DNA of 64,000 nt from Dipteris shenzhenensis (GCA_047967505.1 CM106539.1), one strand, 5' to 3'. Positions 20,283 through 33,508 are shown, counted from the stretch's first letter. Notes: generated by a model from the sequence alone, not told the origin. Program-made: numbers and translations.

Positions 20283-21604
20283 GCATTAGCAAAACTTACA
20301 AGCTAGTTTTTGAAAAAAAAATCACGAGTTGTCCGTGTTAGGCGATGTTAAAAGTAGCTCCAAAAGAATTTGCATTTACAAAAGAAGATTTGGAAGCCTA
20401 CCTTGATTGAATTTGGCAAAGCCTACGTTACAGAGCCTTCATGTACGAGACGGCTTTCGTTCGTCCGTTTTGCCTATATTTAAAGGTTTTGCCTTGGCTT
20501 TTTACGCAGCTTTCAAAGCTTTTGGGCTTTCACAATTTAAAAAATCTAAGGGTGTATATTGTGCCATGTGGAAGCACAGGATTTCAGAATTTGAAAAAAC
20601 GTCCTAGTGCTGGCCAAGTAATTACTATAATATTTGGTACTATATGTCTCCAAGACCTTAGAACTCTACCGTTTTTCATCCAAAAGTAGTACTTTTTACA
20701 TATACTATAAGCATTGGCATTGGCCAGGTGTGAGTCTGAAAGACACACTTGCAGTTGTGCAGGCTTCACAACCGAAATCCTAGGCGAGGGTCTGGTTTCG
20801 TGCTTTGGCAACGGATACCGTGTAAAAATCTACGTCATATTCAATGAATGTTGGTTACATAGCCTTTGAACGAATCATTGTGTCTTTTGATCACAACTGT
20901 TCGTTCCTTTTTACAATATAAGAATTATACGAATTGTTTAAGCATTAATTCCTATACCTAGCTCTCGTATGCCAGAGTGCAAATCATCTGATTAATTGCT
21001 GTACTCACGTTTGTATAAGCCGAAATTGTAATTGCAATCGCCCAGCTTGCAACACAAGCGACCCGGCATATAGATCTGCAAGCAATTCTTCATTCGACTA
21101 ATTAGCTGCTAGTTCGCCCACTAAAAATGTAATGTACGGGCTAGCTAATTGTGCTGAAGAACATAGATACTAATGTATAATAAAAATTCGTTAGGGACAC
21201 ATACTTAGTCTTCAAAGTTCATTAGGGGCACCTATTTACGCTTCAAGCTTGAAAGGAGGGTGAAGAATGGCAGCTGTGCTTGAGCTTATTCGTTGAAGAA
21301 CATAGATACTAATGTATAGTAATTAGCTTCTGCTGAAGAACACAAATACTAATATATAATTATTAGTCTTTTAGTTTGAAAGCAGGGTGAAGATAGTATA
21401 TAATAATTAGCTTGTGCTCATGAAGAACACAGATACAATGTATAATAGTTAGTGTTTTAGCTTGAAAGCAGGGTGAAGAATTGCAGCTGCGTGAAAGTAA
21501 TTAAGCTCTCTGGAGTGGTTTTGTGGAGGACGTTAGTGAGCTGAGACTTTGCTACGAGGTAATCTTGATTCTTGTTGCTGAAAGGACGAAATAGTGCGAG
21601 GTTT
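20283..21604. repeat. Intergenic, with degenerate direct repeats at about 21,150-21,480
   Basis: The phrase GAAGAACA(T/C)AGATACTAATGTATA recurs at about 21,157, 21,295, 21,331 and 21,423, each followed by TTAG-like and AGCTTGAAAGCAGGGTGAAGA segments. The rest of the stretch shows no gene; it may include the 3' UTR of the minus-strand response regulator. Confidence 0.6.
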
Positions 21605-24368
21605 TTACGTGTGGTACGACGAGACTTCATCCACCAGATAATCGGAAACGTCGAGGTCCATGGCGGTCGACCTGAGTAGGAGGTCGTGATGATCAACTGT
21701 GACGGAGCTGAGCTGATCATCTAAAGAATCGAAGGACGACGTAGTGAAGGTGGAGCTGGACGTGGAGGTTGACGAATAGCCATACCCAGCTTGTGTCGAA
21801 GTGATCATCTGCATGCTCCTCGCTGTCGGAATTCTATCGTGACGAAGACGATGCTGATAATCCTTCTGGCTGAGATCGCCGCTGCCTCTCCTGCTCACTT
21901 TGCTTCCTCCAATCATCTCATGTACAGCACTGCTCAGATTGCCACCTCCTCCAATGTGCATCGTCGTAGCTTCCACCATCGCCGATCTCGACTGCAAGCT
22001 GCTGATCGGGCTTGGATTTCTTGACGCCACCTCGTCCAGAGAATTCGTCGAGCTCTCGATGCTTGCAGCTGGGCTGTGGTCTTGAAGAAGACCATCCATC
22101 CGCAGCTCGCTGCTTGCTCCCCTCGTCAGATTGCTTCCTTCACGCATTTGTCCAGTGGCCGTCTGACCGCCTTCAGCATTTTCGCCTTCGAACATCGTTG
22201 TGCTCAGATTGCTGGCTCCAGACACAGCCGTCGATCTTGGCTGCAGGCTGTAACAGCTAGGGCTATCTCGATTGGTTGAGGCGGCCTCGTTCGTTGAGGT
22301 TTCAAGAAGAAGACGATCGATATTCCTCAGCTCGCAGCTTCCTCTCCGGCTCAGAGTGCCACCAGCTCCCAACTTTGAAACGATCAGATTGGGAGCTCCC
22401 AACATGGTAGATCTAGGCTGCAAGCGCCCGTTGGGATTGCTTGATGCCATATGCAAGCTTCTCCGACGGGGTGGCAATATAACGTCTGCTGGCAATGGAG
22501 TTGCTGGTGATGGAGCTGCCCCTGGGATCAATGGCCTAGCCATAGCTGGAGGCTTGCCCGTCTTTCTGTGCCCTCCTAGTCCTGCAGTTCTTGCTCCTCC
22601 AATTCCTTCTCCTCCATCCTTGAACATACTCTTCCTGGTGAACGCAGCAGATAAATCGTCCACCGCATCTGCCCTCGTCTTCTGTTGCTCTTCCTCCTGT
22701 TGCTGCAGCTTCAACAATAGCCCAATATCCAATGAACCCATCCTGAACAACCCTTCTCCTCCTCCCCCTCCCAGTCCCCCTCCTCTCCTCAACCCGCCCA
22801 GCCCCCCAGAACCTGTGCCCTGCGCTTGCACTCCAGCGTTCTTTAGCCCTAAACCTCCCAACACTTGCGACCGATTCGCGGCCAGCCTTTGCTGCGTTGT
22901 AGATTTCATTAGTGGCGCAGGGGTTTCCCCTGGCGCCAAATCGGTATCTCTCCCAGGAACCGGAACCGGTCCGCCCCTGCTTATGGAAGCTCCGAGGATA
23001 AGGCCTTGGGTTGGCGTTGCCGCCAATGGATCGACAGACCGCTTCCTTGCAGACTCTATCTGCATGACTCCGCCAGGGGTTCCGTTGCCCGTGGCTTGGA
23101 ATAAAGCAACGGGAGCCGCCTCCGGTGTCACTCCGCTTAATCTCTTCAAGTACAGTCTGTATTTCTGCGCATAGAGCATGCAGTTCGATGAGTTCTTTAA
23201 GCACAATGGGAAAGAACCTCTATAAGAATCAGAAATTCAGCCGCTTCCCCCAGCCTCCAGGGACTACAAACTGATATGTATGTACTATGAACTTTCAGGC
23301 AATAACACTCCACTTAATTAGTGTACCTGGAGATGACTTGCAACATGCTCTCTTGTAAGACCTGGTACATCCATTTTCTCCAAAATCTTTTTGGGCACAG
23401 CCTCTGCAAGATATATGTCATACAACAAGTGATTTGTAAAATGCTCGCGGATGTATCTACAGGCTGTAGGAGTAATTGGCGGAGCTTGATAACTTAGTTA
23501 AAAACTTACGGTCGATCCCTAGCTCGTTAACTACCATCACAAACTTTTGGTGCAAAGGTGCAGACCAATTGACCCTGGCTTTCTTCATGTTGTTTACATC
23601 TTCCACAGAGTCGTCCCAGGACTCAAGTTGCTCTTTCCTGTTCTTGGTGCTACCATCCTGAAATTCGACATCTTTTCCAACGTTATCCCAGTCTCCTTCC
23701 ACGGGAGGATTTTTCCCCTTCTTCCGCACGACGTGTTGCCAAATGGTCTTCAATTCTTCACTTCTAATGGGCTTTATAAGGTAATCGCACGCTCCATGTG
23801 TGATGCCTTTCATAACTATGCTAGTCTCACCATTTGCAGACATCACTGCAAAGAGTTAACTGGAAATTACGCTATGTGCTTGTGAGTTTTCGATTGTAAG
23901 AAAAACGACGATAGGAAGAATCATATATTGTAGGCTTACTTATTACAGGTAAGTCCAGCTCCAGCCCAACCTTTTCCAACAATGTGAAACCATCCTCATC
24001 TGGCATGTAAACGTCACTCATGACTAGATCGTAGTCGTCCTTGTTTTCTCTTAGCAAATGTAAAGCAGAAGCGACTCGGTTGCACGTAGTAACTGCCGTT
24101 CACAACACCCAGCAGGACTCATAAGGCATTCGAAGGAGAAAAACTAAGGCTACAAGGCAAAGTCATCATGGCTGCAGCTTGAACTCCAGGCTTAACGAAC
24201 CAATCAGCATTTCAAAATATTATACAACGTATGGAGGGAAACTAGAAGTGGGACGGGAGGACCTTTGTATTGGCAACGTCGAAGCATTCGTTCTAAGACC
24301 ACCAAGCAAAGTGGGTCGTCGTCTACCACCAGAACATGCATCCCGGCAGGGCAAAAGTTGGATTCCAT
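21605..24368 (-). CDS. Type-B cytokinin response regulator (ARR-B/RRB), five exons
   Basis: Exons (minus): 24368-24263, 24092-23940, 23845-23510, 23403-23327, 23164-21605. They sum to 2232 bp, 743 codons plus stop, with all introns GT-AG and phases consistent. The ATG at 24,368 gives [19 protein letters not shown]. Receiver domain is about 10-128: acidic pocket Asp16-18, phospho-acceptor Asp62 in [11 protein letters not shown], Ser89 and Lys111. GARP/Myb-like DNA-binding domain is about 174-235, ending in [15 protein letters not shown]. The protein would receive phosphate from His-phosphotransfer proteins and activate cytokinin genes in the nucleus. The long C-terminal region has a Gly-rich stretch (about 327-362), a Gln/Glu-rich stretch (375-386) and three degenerate repeats. 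Intron 1 has an uncommon donor (GTCCTC). No lesion was seen. Confidence 0.95.
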
Positions 24369-24685
24369 ATTCAGACCAGCGTCTAGCGACTTGGAAGGGG
24401 TCCAATTTCGATGATGAAGACCGATGGAGAAGATGTGGAAGCAGTGTTTCTAGGTGAAGAGAAGGGAGATGCAAGGTAGAGCGTGGGAGGGAAGGCAAAC
24501 GAGGCAGAGGCGAGCTAGCAACGGTTGAGTCGAGAGAAACGCCAAGGCAAGCACACGGGGAACATGATCGGGCAAGAAAGGAGATTACCTACTGAGGAGC
24601 AGGCAAGGTTCATGGGAGGAGACGATGCAGGTTCACAGGCTGTCGATGGCATATGTTAGCGAGCACTGATATGGCAAAGGTTCAT

Positions 24686-25400
24686 GGGGTACAGATGGTG
24701 CCGTTCACAGGTTTCCCATTCAGACTGCTTTTGTCAATCTCTTGGGTCTATAGTGGAATGAGATAGGCTCCGACGTAGAAATCCGTTGGTCAAGCGGCGA
24801 CGTGTGCGGCCATTTTGCAGCACTTGAAGTGACGGCATGTCATACATGGGTCGGAACATATGCTGAAAATGATCCTCGTAGCCCTGTCACTACTCAAAAA
24901 TCAGATCTTAAGCAAAATCCTCCTTAGATGAGACAGTTGCACCTCCTTTTGAATAGGACTTCCCTTTGGTAATCCCCTCATTTTGAAGAGGACTTCCCTT
25001 CGGTAATCCCTCGCATGTTGGGGTTGTTGACTCTGCTTCCGGCAACTATGTAATCTTTTTCTTTTCTTCCATTTTAATATAATCGCAGCTTTTCGAGGGA
25101 AAAAAGAAATTAAGCCAGCTGTAGCTATAGACAAATGCAAAATCCCGGCCTCGCGGCTCCTAACGAGGAATTCGTAAAGATGGTGCAGTTCACAGGTTTC
25201 CCATTCTGCTACTAGAGGCGTTCCGAAAACGAAACTCGAAGGGGCGGAGAGGGTAGAAATCCGTTGGTCAAGCGGCGACGTGTGCCATTTTGCAGCGCTC
25301 GGAACAAATGCTGAAATGGTTGTATCAAGCGATCCTCTATGTAGCTATAGACAAATGCAAGATCCCGGCTTCGCGGCTCGTAACGAGGAATTCTTTGTAA
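24686..25400. repeat. Two interleaved segmental duplications upstream of the response regulator
   Basis: Pair 1: GTTCACAGGTTTCCCATTC and GAAATCCGTTGGTCAAGCGG near 24,700-24,830 recur near 25,185-25,300 (offset about 480 bp). Pair 2: GTAGCTATAGACAAATGCAA followed by a CCCGG...CGCGGCTC...AACGAGGAATTC tail occurs at about 25,121 and 25,339 (offset about 218 bp). Both are imperfect. They lie 0.3-1.0 kb upstream of the gene, so they may include promoter sequence. Confidence 0.7.
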
Positions 25401-26160
25401 CGTTTGGTCTTATCGTTTAGTAGATTTGATATGCCTCGCGCAGTGTACACCGGCTTGTGTTTCTTGCTGCACCAAGATTAATGCTAGCATTGAGCGACCG
25501 CCATATCGCTGATCGAAAAGCATGGTACCGCAATGGTTCTACATGTACATTTGCTACAAACGAAGGCAGTCAATAAATGCTGAATTTGGCTGACGGAGAT
25601 GTTGGTCGATTCGTCCTCATCCTCAGAGCATCGGGATTCCAAGTCTGGAGGGGGTGCATCGAGTACGATGCATGCAGAGCTAATAACAATGATTCGGATC
25701 GAATCAGAGAAGAAGCTGAGAATTAACAGCTTCCCCGCTCCAGCCATTGGCGGTGGGAGCCCTACGGGCAGAATGTTTTAGCATCCGAGCCCAGAGTCTT
25801 GGAAATGTGGGATTCCAGCCCAGCATTGGCAGTTGAAGCCGGGTTACATATGGGGATATAATGTATGGTGAAGCTATAGAGTGCTGGACTCAGCAGGTCC
25901 CTTCATCTCCAACAACCCGCGGAAGGTGCTGTAAGAATGACGTTTTAGAAATGCATGCCAAATCCAAAAACAGGACTGAGCACACTTGGCAGGATTTTGA
26001 TTCAAAAAATTACGATTTATAATTCACTTTTTATCGATTTAAATCAATCGAAACATTTTAATCGATTTAAACTTTTTAAAACGTTCTTTACTACGTATCT
26101 TCTTATCTTATATCTTATCTTACTTATCTTACTATCTATTCAGGAGGGTGGGAGGCATAA
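25401..26160. other. Intergenic, nothing recognised
   Basis: Only short frames without family resemblance. A TATCTTA-type simple stretch occurs at about 26,095-26,140. Confidence 0.5.
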
Positions 26161-26165
26161 GAGGT

Positions 26166-26245
26166 TGCCACGTGTCCATTGAGGGAGAGCCTAAAGCGCC
26201 ACGTGTCATATGGCTGGAGTGTGGAGAAAGCCACGTGTCGTGTGG
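26166..26245. promoter_or_regulatory. Cluster of three G-boxes (GCCACGTGTC)
   Basis: The core GCCACGTGTC occurs three times within about 70 bp (near 26,167, 26,200 and 26,231), each with flanks resembling an ABRE/G-box. Plant bZIP and bHLH factors bind CACGTG. No gene was found directly downstream, so a role is inferred only. Confidence 0.55.
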
Positions 26246-26388
26246 CTAGGCGCTTCAATTTGAAATGCTGCTGGAGATTGGGCGGGAAGGCATGGCGTTG
26301 CCCGAGGAAATAAATGGCGGATTTTTTTGAAAAAACCCTCTCTCCCTACCTCTATGTTCTCTCTCTTCCAACTTGCATCTACACTCCT

Positions 26389-26389
<1 letters not shown>

Positions 26390-26431
<42 letters not shown>

Positions 26432-26440
26432 TCTCTCAAA
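26390..26440. repeat. (CT)n microsatellite
   Basis: About 24 CT units, giving Arg/Glu frames on the other strand. Confidence 0.95.
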
Positions 26441-26579
26441 ATTAATCTCCTCTGAAAATTAAGGCACATGATCTCCCACCAACTTACACATGATTGCTAG
26501 GTAACTTCCCAACATGATAGGATCTAGAGACTTGCAAAGAATTCAAAGATAATTATCAGAGGGTATTGTCAAGACAACC

Positions 26580-27740
26580 AAAGCATGTACCACATGGCTT
26601 TACATTCAAGTTCCAACCTTATGTTATAGCTTAGGTCACCCAACAAAAAAGAATGCTTCATTAGTTGCCACTGGCAACATCTCTTTACAAATTAGGCCAT
26701 GAATTACCAAGTGTAAGGATAAATTTTGACTGAGAAAAGGAAGAAGAAGAAGCAAGAAGGTTTAGATATCACTATGGTTTCCTTGTCAAGAATGCTTCTC
26801 ACCATCAGCTTGCAAAATGCATCAATGTTTTCCATCATCTACTTCAAATTCTTCCCCTAGTTTATCGTGACTACCAAGTGGTCAGTAATATACTACTTGC
26901 TCTCTCATGAAACCTGTTGTTCAAGATTTCATCAGCCCTTGTCGTACAAAAACAACCTTCACCATTGCCAGTGATTGAGCCTTCCCCTGCTCCCTACCCA
27001 AGCTTTGCCTCAGAAAAGAGAATCTCTAGTGCCACATCTTGAAATGCCTCTAAACCTCCATCACTGAGATGAGTTGAGTGATGAATAGAGTTGCCATGCC
27101 TATCGCACACTACTCCAAAAAATTGGTGAAATGTCTATTACAATCCCCACATTTCTGCTTTATCTATAGCTCAAATCATATTGTAGGGTGATTGAAAGAA
27201 TAGACTGGGCAGCCCATCAAAAAAGGATGCTCCAAGAGTGTCATTGGCAGCATCTAAACTATAAAGGGTAAGGAGAAATTTTGACTAAGCAAAGGAAAAA
27301 GAAAAGGCAAGAAGGTTTAGAGATCACCATGGTTTCCTTGTTGGGACTACATCTCACCATCAACTTGCAAAATGCATTAGTGTTTTTAAATTCTTAGTTT
27401 ATCGTCACTACCAAGTGCTCAATAATACACTCCTTGCACTCTCATGAAACATGGTATTTAGGACTTTATCACCCCTTGTAGTACAGGAACAACCTCCACC
27501 ATTGCCATCGATTGAGCCTTTCCCTGCTCCCTACCCAAGCTTGCCTTAGAAGAGAAAATCTCTAGTGCCACATCTTGAAATGCCCTTTGAACCTCCATCA
27601 CTGAGATAAGGTGAGGGATGAATAAAGTTGCCATGCCTAGTGCACACAACTTTAAAAAAGTGGTGAAATAGCTCTTACAATCTCCACATTTATGCATGAG
27701 TTGTAGCTCAGATCATTTTGTAGGGTGACTGGGAGAAAGG
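26580..27740. repeat. Tandem duplication, unit about 540-555 bp
   Basis: Matching landmarks occur in the same order in both halves. ATTTTGACT(G/A)AG(A/C)AAAGGAA is at 26,723 and 27,278. ATCACTATGGTTTCCTTG and ATCACCATGGTTTCCTTG are at about 26,769 and 27,325. AGTTGCCATGCCTA is at about 27,091 and 27,627. Copies are about 80-85 percent alike by eye. No coding region was recognised; 27,741-28,060 holds nothing further. Confidence 0.75.
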
Positions 27741-28069
27741 CAAGATAATTTGACTTTGTCAACATCTCTTTGGCTAGGACATGGGTGGAGTTGAGCTGAT
27801 GATTGTATTTTTCCTTGGAGAAGGGATGATTGTCATTTCCTTTTTTATAGCTGCTCCGCCATCTTAGCACAAAGTTGATGTCCCCCAGTCCTTCCGCTTA
27901 ACACTAGTTGAATACTTCTTTGGCGATTTGCAGTGCTTGATAGTCATTTGAAACCTCTCAAGGCTTGCACCACCTAATTAAGCTCAAAGAGAGACCATTT
28001 TTGGCTGAGATTGAGGCCACAAATCTGGTAGTGAACGAAGACGGTAGCAAGACACACACACAAAATAGA

Positions 28070-28123
28070 ACCTCTGTGTGTGTGTGTTTTCACCCCAAAA
28101 AAGAGAGAGTGTGTGTGTATGTG

Positions 28124-28176
<53 letters not shown>

Positions 28177-28247
28177 CCTCTCCCTCTCCCTCATGTGTGT
28201 GTGTGTGTGGGTCCCTCCCTCCCTCCCTCCCTCCCTCCCTCCCTCCC

Positions 28248-28278
<31 letters not shown>

Positions 28279-28570
28279 ACTTCTATTTATACATACATAT
28301 ATTTATCTTACATATTTATATGGATAGATATCTATGATATGATATTTCAAGAATATATATATACATATTTATTTAATTAATACTTTTTAATGTAGTATAT
28401 TGTATATAATATAATATATAATATATTTAATATACTCTCTCTCTCTATCTCTCTCCCCCCCTCTCTCTCCCCCTCTCTCTCTCCCTCTCTCTCTCTTTGT
28501 CCACCCACTTCTTACTTTCTCACTCCTCCTCCTCTCTATGCTCTCTCTCTATCTGTCACTTTATTCTCCG

Positions 28571-28661
<91 letters not shown>

Positions 28662-28669
28662 TTAATATC

Positions 28670-28701
<32 letters not shown>

Positions 28702-29008
28702 TTAAGTGTCCCCCCGCCCCCCGTCTCTCTCTCTCTCTCTCTCCTTATATTTATACATACATGTATTTATACTTATATATTTATATGGATAGATATCTAT
28801 GATATGCTATTTTAAGATATATACATACATACATACATACATATATATATATAAACAAACAAATAGATTTATTTATTCTTTTATTTCCTATTTAATTTTG
28901 TATATTATAAGAATATAAATATAAATAAATAAATATTATCTCTATGTGTGTGTATAAATAAAATAATGTAGTGTATTGTATACAATATAATATATAATAT
29001 ATTTAATG

Positions 29009-29059
<51 letters not shown>

Positions 29060-29146
29060 TCTCTCTCTCTCTACTTATATTTATACATACATGTAATTAT
29101 ACTTATATATTTATATGGATAAGTATCTATGATATGATATTTTAAG

Positions 29147-29179
<33 letters not shown>

Positions 29180-29250
29180 TATATGTTTGTGTATATATAA
29201 AATAATGTAGTGTATTGTATACAATATAATAATATATAATATGTTTAATG

Positions 29251-29290
<40 letters not shown>
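28070..29290. repeat. Compound microsatellite block with repeated AT-rich module
   Basis: Long (CT)n tracts (28,121-28,172, 28,573-28,634, 29,012-29,072, 29,252-29,287), a CCCT run (about 28,208-28,250), (TA)n and (GT)n tracts. Between them an AT-rich module TTATATGGATAGATATCTATGATATG-like recurs at about 28,316, 28,780 and 29,111. The larger unit therefore contains CT tract plus AT module and is present in about three copies. All long Ser/Leu or Arg/Glu frames here are artefacts. Confidence 0.9.
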
Positions 29291-29299
29291 AAGTGGATG

Positions 29300-30260
29300 C
29301 GTTGCAAAGTTAGAGACACAAGATACGCGCCATGTGTACCGGTTGCCAAAGGGATTTCTCCCATCTGACCTTGTGGATTACCCCACCACTTGGCAATGGT
29401 GTGTATTTGAATTTTTGTCTCTGCAATCACGGGTAGTGAGGCTCCCAGCCGCGGTCATGCCATGCAGGTTTGTGTGCGGCCACGTGGCCGATTGCTGCTA
29501 TAGTAGCTCGCCATGACGTGCCCCATCTGGCCTCTGATTGACCATGTGCATTGCCTCGCCACGTGGCGACCGCATGCATCTCCCAACCGCCTCCGCACTA
29601 TTCTGGTTTGCATGCGACCACGTGGCCGATTGCCACTACAGTAGCTTGCTACTGCCATCGCATGTTGCTGCCACATCAGCTTGGTAGAGGCTGCCACATC
29701 AACTTGCTACTGCTATGGAGCTAATAGTGCCCGCGCCAGCCAGTGGTGAGGATGGTAGTGCATTTACTCCACTCTCCCTGCACACAAACTGCAGTCCGTA
29801 GCACACCATGTGGCATGGAGTCCTACTGCTCTATCGTATGGCACTGCGTGACACCATTTCGACTGGCATTCCATCTGCGCTTGGCCCAACCATGTAGATT
29901 GTGTGATTCTATAACGTGTCAGTCCCTCCACATTGCTTCGACTTATGCTTCACAACGTTGTGTCGCCACATGTAATTTTTGTGTGTGTGGGTCTACGCCT
30001 CTACCCTCTGTGGTGCCACGTGTCCAATCCATGCCTCTGCATCTCCGCCAACCTTCTCCAACATTTACTCCTCACTTCCTCGAGCTTTTGGGCTCCATTG
30101 AGAGCAAGACACTTGTTTTACTATCTCTATCCCATTGTTGCGTTGTCTGGCACATTGTCTCCCAAGACATGCGAGCTCGCCATGTGGCACCTTCGTGAAT
30201 CTATCTCAATGCAACAGTCTGTCTCCTCCTCAACCTCGTGCCACGTGGCATTTTTGCACT
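29300..30260. repeat. GC-rich tract with many CACGTG palindromes
   Basis: Motifs include GGCCACGTGGCC near 29,478, CGCCACGTGGCG near 29,559, ACCACGTGGCCG near 29,619, GCCACGTGTCC near 30,014 and GCCACGTGGCA near 30,241, plus several CCATGTGG variants. The longer phrase CCACGTGGCCGATTGC followed by CTA(T/C)AGTAGCT is repeated about 140 bp apart (29,481 and 29,621), showing an underlying tandem repeat. No convincing gene was found; the frames over it lack family resemblance. Confidence 0.6.
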
Positions 30261-30912
30261 CTCTTCTCTCCCTCCCTAAGCCTCCCTGTCTCCCCAAACC
30301 TCCCATGAACCTCCCTCCTTCTTGCTCAAGCCTCCAAAAATGCATCCATGTGCCAGGTCTAGTATTAGCCGCCTTAAGGAATATAAGGGATGGCTGCTTT
30401 GTTGTAATGCCTTCGAGGGAAAAACCAAACACACCTCGGGTGGGTATTGACTCAAGCAACTAAATAATGATTTACTCCTTGGAAACGTTTCTTAATTTTA
30501 GACTTCCTTAGGGCACAATGGGTTCTATTTAATCAACCAATTGTTAGTTTTCCCCCTAGGTATATGCAGATTCCAACAATCCAACCTCTAGTTTTAAAGA
30601 AACCCACAATTTCTTTCGATCTTTTGAGTATTGTATTTCCTTATATTTTCTAATAATAAGAGGGTCATGCCCAACAAATTTATATTCCTCTTGTGTACTA
30701 CGGCTATAAAACAATGTGTTTGATGCACATGCATTTGTGTACGTGCATGCACATGTGTGCATGTGTGTGCCTATACATGCTTGCCAAATTGTCTAAAGAC
30801 TTTTTGGTTTCTTAAAAATAGTAACAAGGTGAACGATGTTCAAGTGGCCTACCATGCAACAAGGAAAAAGCGGGGAGAGAGTGAGAGCGAGAACGAGAAC
30901 GAGAGAGAGATG

Positions 30913-30914
<2 letters not shown>

Positions 30915-31006
<92 letters not shown>
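30915..31006. repeat. (AG)n microsatellite, about 45 units
   Basis: Uninterrupted AG dinucleotides for about 92 bp. Confidence 0.95.
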
Positions 31007-31010
<4 letters not shown>

Positions 31011-33508
31011 CCTTGAAATAGAAAGAAAGATAAAGATGGAGGAAAAGGTGGAAATCACATGCCACCTATTTGTCCTAACAAGCCAAAAACAAAACAAAAT
31101 AGAAATGGAATTTCGCTTCTCCAAAAAGGGTTGCCTTCACTTAGGCCTACCTGTGGCAGGCCAAAAATGTCATAGGTCACTTTTATGTCCTATTAACTTA
31201 GTCACTTCATAGAATTATTCAAAAGCATTAATAAGGTATTTCAGACTTTTGATTATTTGCCATGATAGCTTATATTATGAAAAAACTTGGAATTATTATG
31301 GATTGGAACTTGCAGCCATTACTTTGAGTTCTACCTAAATTTTTAAGGTCAATCTAACACCGAAATTTCAAGTTGTTTTCTCAGATTTAGATGAAATGGC
31401 CATACTTCTTAATTATAATGAGTTTTTTTAGAGTTTATAAGTCCTAGAGTCTAAGGATAACTAAAACACATATGTTTAGATTGCTTTGGAGCTAGATAAT
31501 CATACTTAATATTATAATATATGGCCTCAAATGTACTTTTAGTGAATCCTGATAGGCAGGAAAATTTTGATCTTTTGCAAATTCTTTGATATTTCTAACA
31601 AGTTTCAAACTCAACCATACTTTGTATATGTCTTCAATAGGATATTATGGAGTAGCATGAGTTTTTAGGAGACCTAATATCATGTAGAACACCAAATTCA
31701 AACCGTATTTTGATTGTTCATTATGGTGTAATTCAAGCTAAATTCAAGATACAAGGGTTAAAGGATATTATAAGAACCTTCAGACATTTAAATTATACTT
31801 ATAGAGTGCATTTAATCATGAATGAGTGATACTGCATAACACTTATACACGAGATAATTCAAAACTATAAAAGTGAGATTTAATTTGAAACTTATTTTGG
31901 TAGTTGAGATTTGGAGCACTTAATCTTTTTAGTTTTAGCCTTTATTGTGATTCAATGACTTTCCCTTATTATATAATATTGTTATAGTTAAGATATGACA
32001 CTTTGTGGTGGCTATTATGTGTAGTATATAAGATGCTTATTTATGCAATGTAAGAGGTGCTACACACAATTGAAGATGTAGGCCCTTACGGTGTAAAATG
32101 TTGTAAAGTATGCTAGGAATGGCCAAAATTGCTTTAGAAGTGTGCCTTGATATTTTGAAGGCATGGTGATGACTACAATGAAGTTTGATACAAAATGGTA
32201 AGGTTGACAAATGCACTAATAGTTATGAGCAACAATGGATTAAAATGGTTGCAATGGATTAAAATGATGTGAATAACATGACATATGAAACCATTATTCA
32301 AAGTGGGTCCTGACTTTGAATGCTAATGATCAAGATATGGGTTTATAAATTGGGATACATTTCAAGCATGAAGAAGCAAATTGATTTGGGCAAAAATTTT
32401 GCATCTTTGATCGGAAGGTGGTCATGACATAGGTACTTTTTTTTTGTTTTTACATGTTAGGACCATCGATGGCACAAAGCGATGGAAGGATTTTGCAAGC
32501 CATAAGAGTTGACCTAATGAGTGGTGTCACCAAATTGTTTGAAAAGGAAAAGGCTACCATATGAGCTGCGTGAATGCTAATGCAAGCTAGGTTAGCGTCA
32601 ATGGGGAGAGGAAAGGAAAGAATGCAAGATCTAGGTGGAGGAAAGTGGAAAAACATGGGAGAGGAGAAGATAGAGAGAAGCCCCATCGATCTGAGCTCAC
32701 ACGACAAGGAGCTATAGGCATTGCATGCTTGTGAGAGATGTAAGGTGGCCGGTGTCCTTGTGCGACAGGTAATGGAATCTAGGCTTCACTGTTACATCCG
32801 ATTTCCTCATGAGTGCCACAACTAGGATATGTACTCTTAAGGGTATGATTAAGTGAGTGATCCAAAAGAAATGTGAGGTCATTTGTTCAACATAGGGTCC
32901 TTGTAAGCATGAAATGTATTAATTTCGAAGTAACAATTATCTTACCATAGTCCCTGTAGTGGACCCAGTGGTAAAATGACCCCAAGGATGAAAATTAAAA
33001 TGACGTCTTAATTACCATCCTTAACAAATGAAGTCCACCTAGGGGATGGTGCCAACATCCGTTATTATCTAATTCCCCCTACTATATTTCTTGTGTGTGT
33101 GTGTAAGTCATGGGGGTCCCCGTCTGGGGCCCAAAGTCGGACCTGCATGCACCTGGGCCTCTTAGGGGCTATTTTTTTGTTTTTTTTTTACTGGGGGATG
33201 CATCCCAAAATTTCCCAAACTCTTGGAGTTGTGGTATTTGTTCCTCATGTCAAAGAAAGTGGTTGTACACAATGGAGACACAATAAAAATTATTGGGACC
33301 AACTCTTTTGGACTGAGTCATGCATTGATCACAACATTGTTCTTACTTTGAATGTACTCAATAGTGTTGCCATATTACTAGAATGACTGGTTCTAGCAGA
33401 TCGGGAGCTTTGTTCTGGAATCAACCAGTCTTCCAGTCTGCTTTGTTCTTGCCATGTCAGTGATGGTGGGGCTATGGAAAATGTGATGGTAGGAAGGAAT
33501 GTACTAGT
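31007..33508. other. Intergenic, nothing recognised
   Basis: AT-rich sequence without family-like frames. The frame 33,093-33,386 contains a pol-like phrase (HNKNYWDQLFWTESC), but too little to classify. Confidence 0.5.

Noticed and set aside
22272-23174. 300-codon plus-strand frame opposite the response regulator
   Set aside because: It is the antisense shadow of exon 5; the minus-strand reading has the GARP end and consistent splicing.
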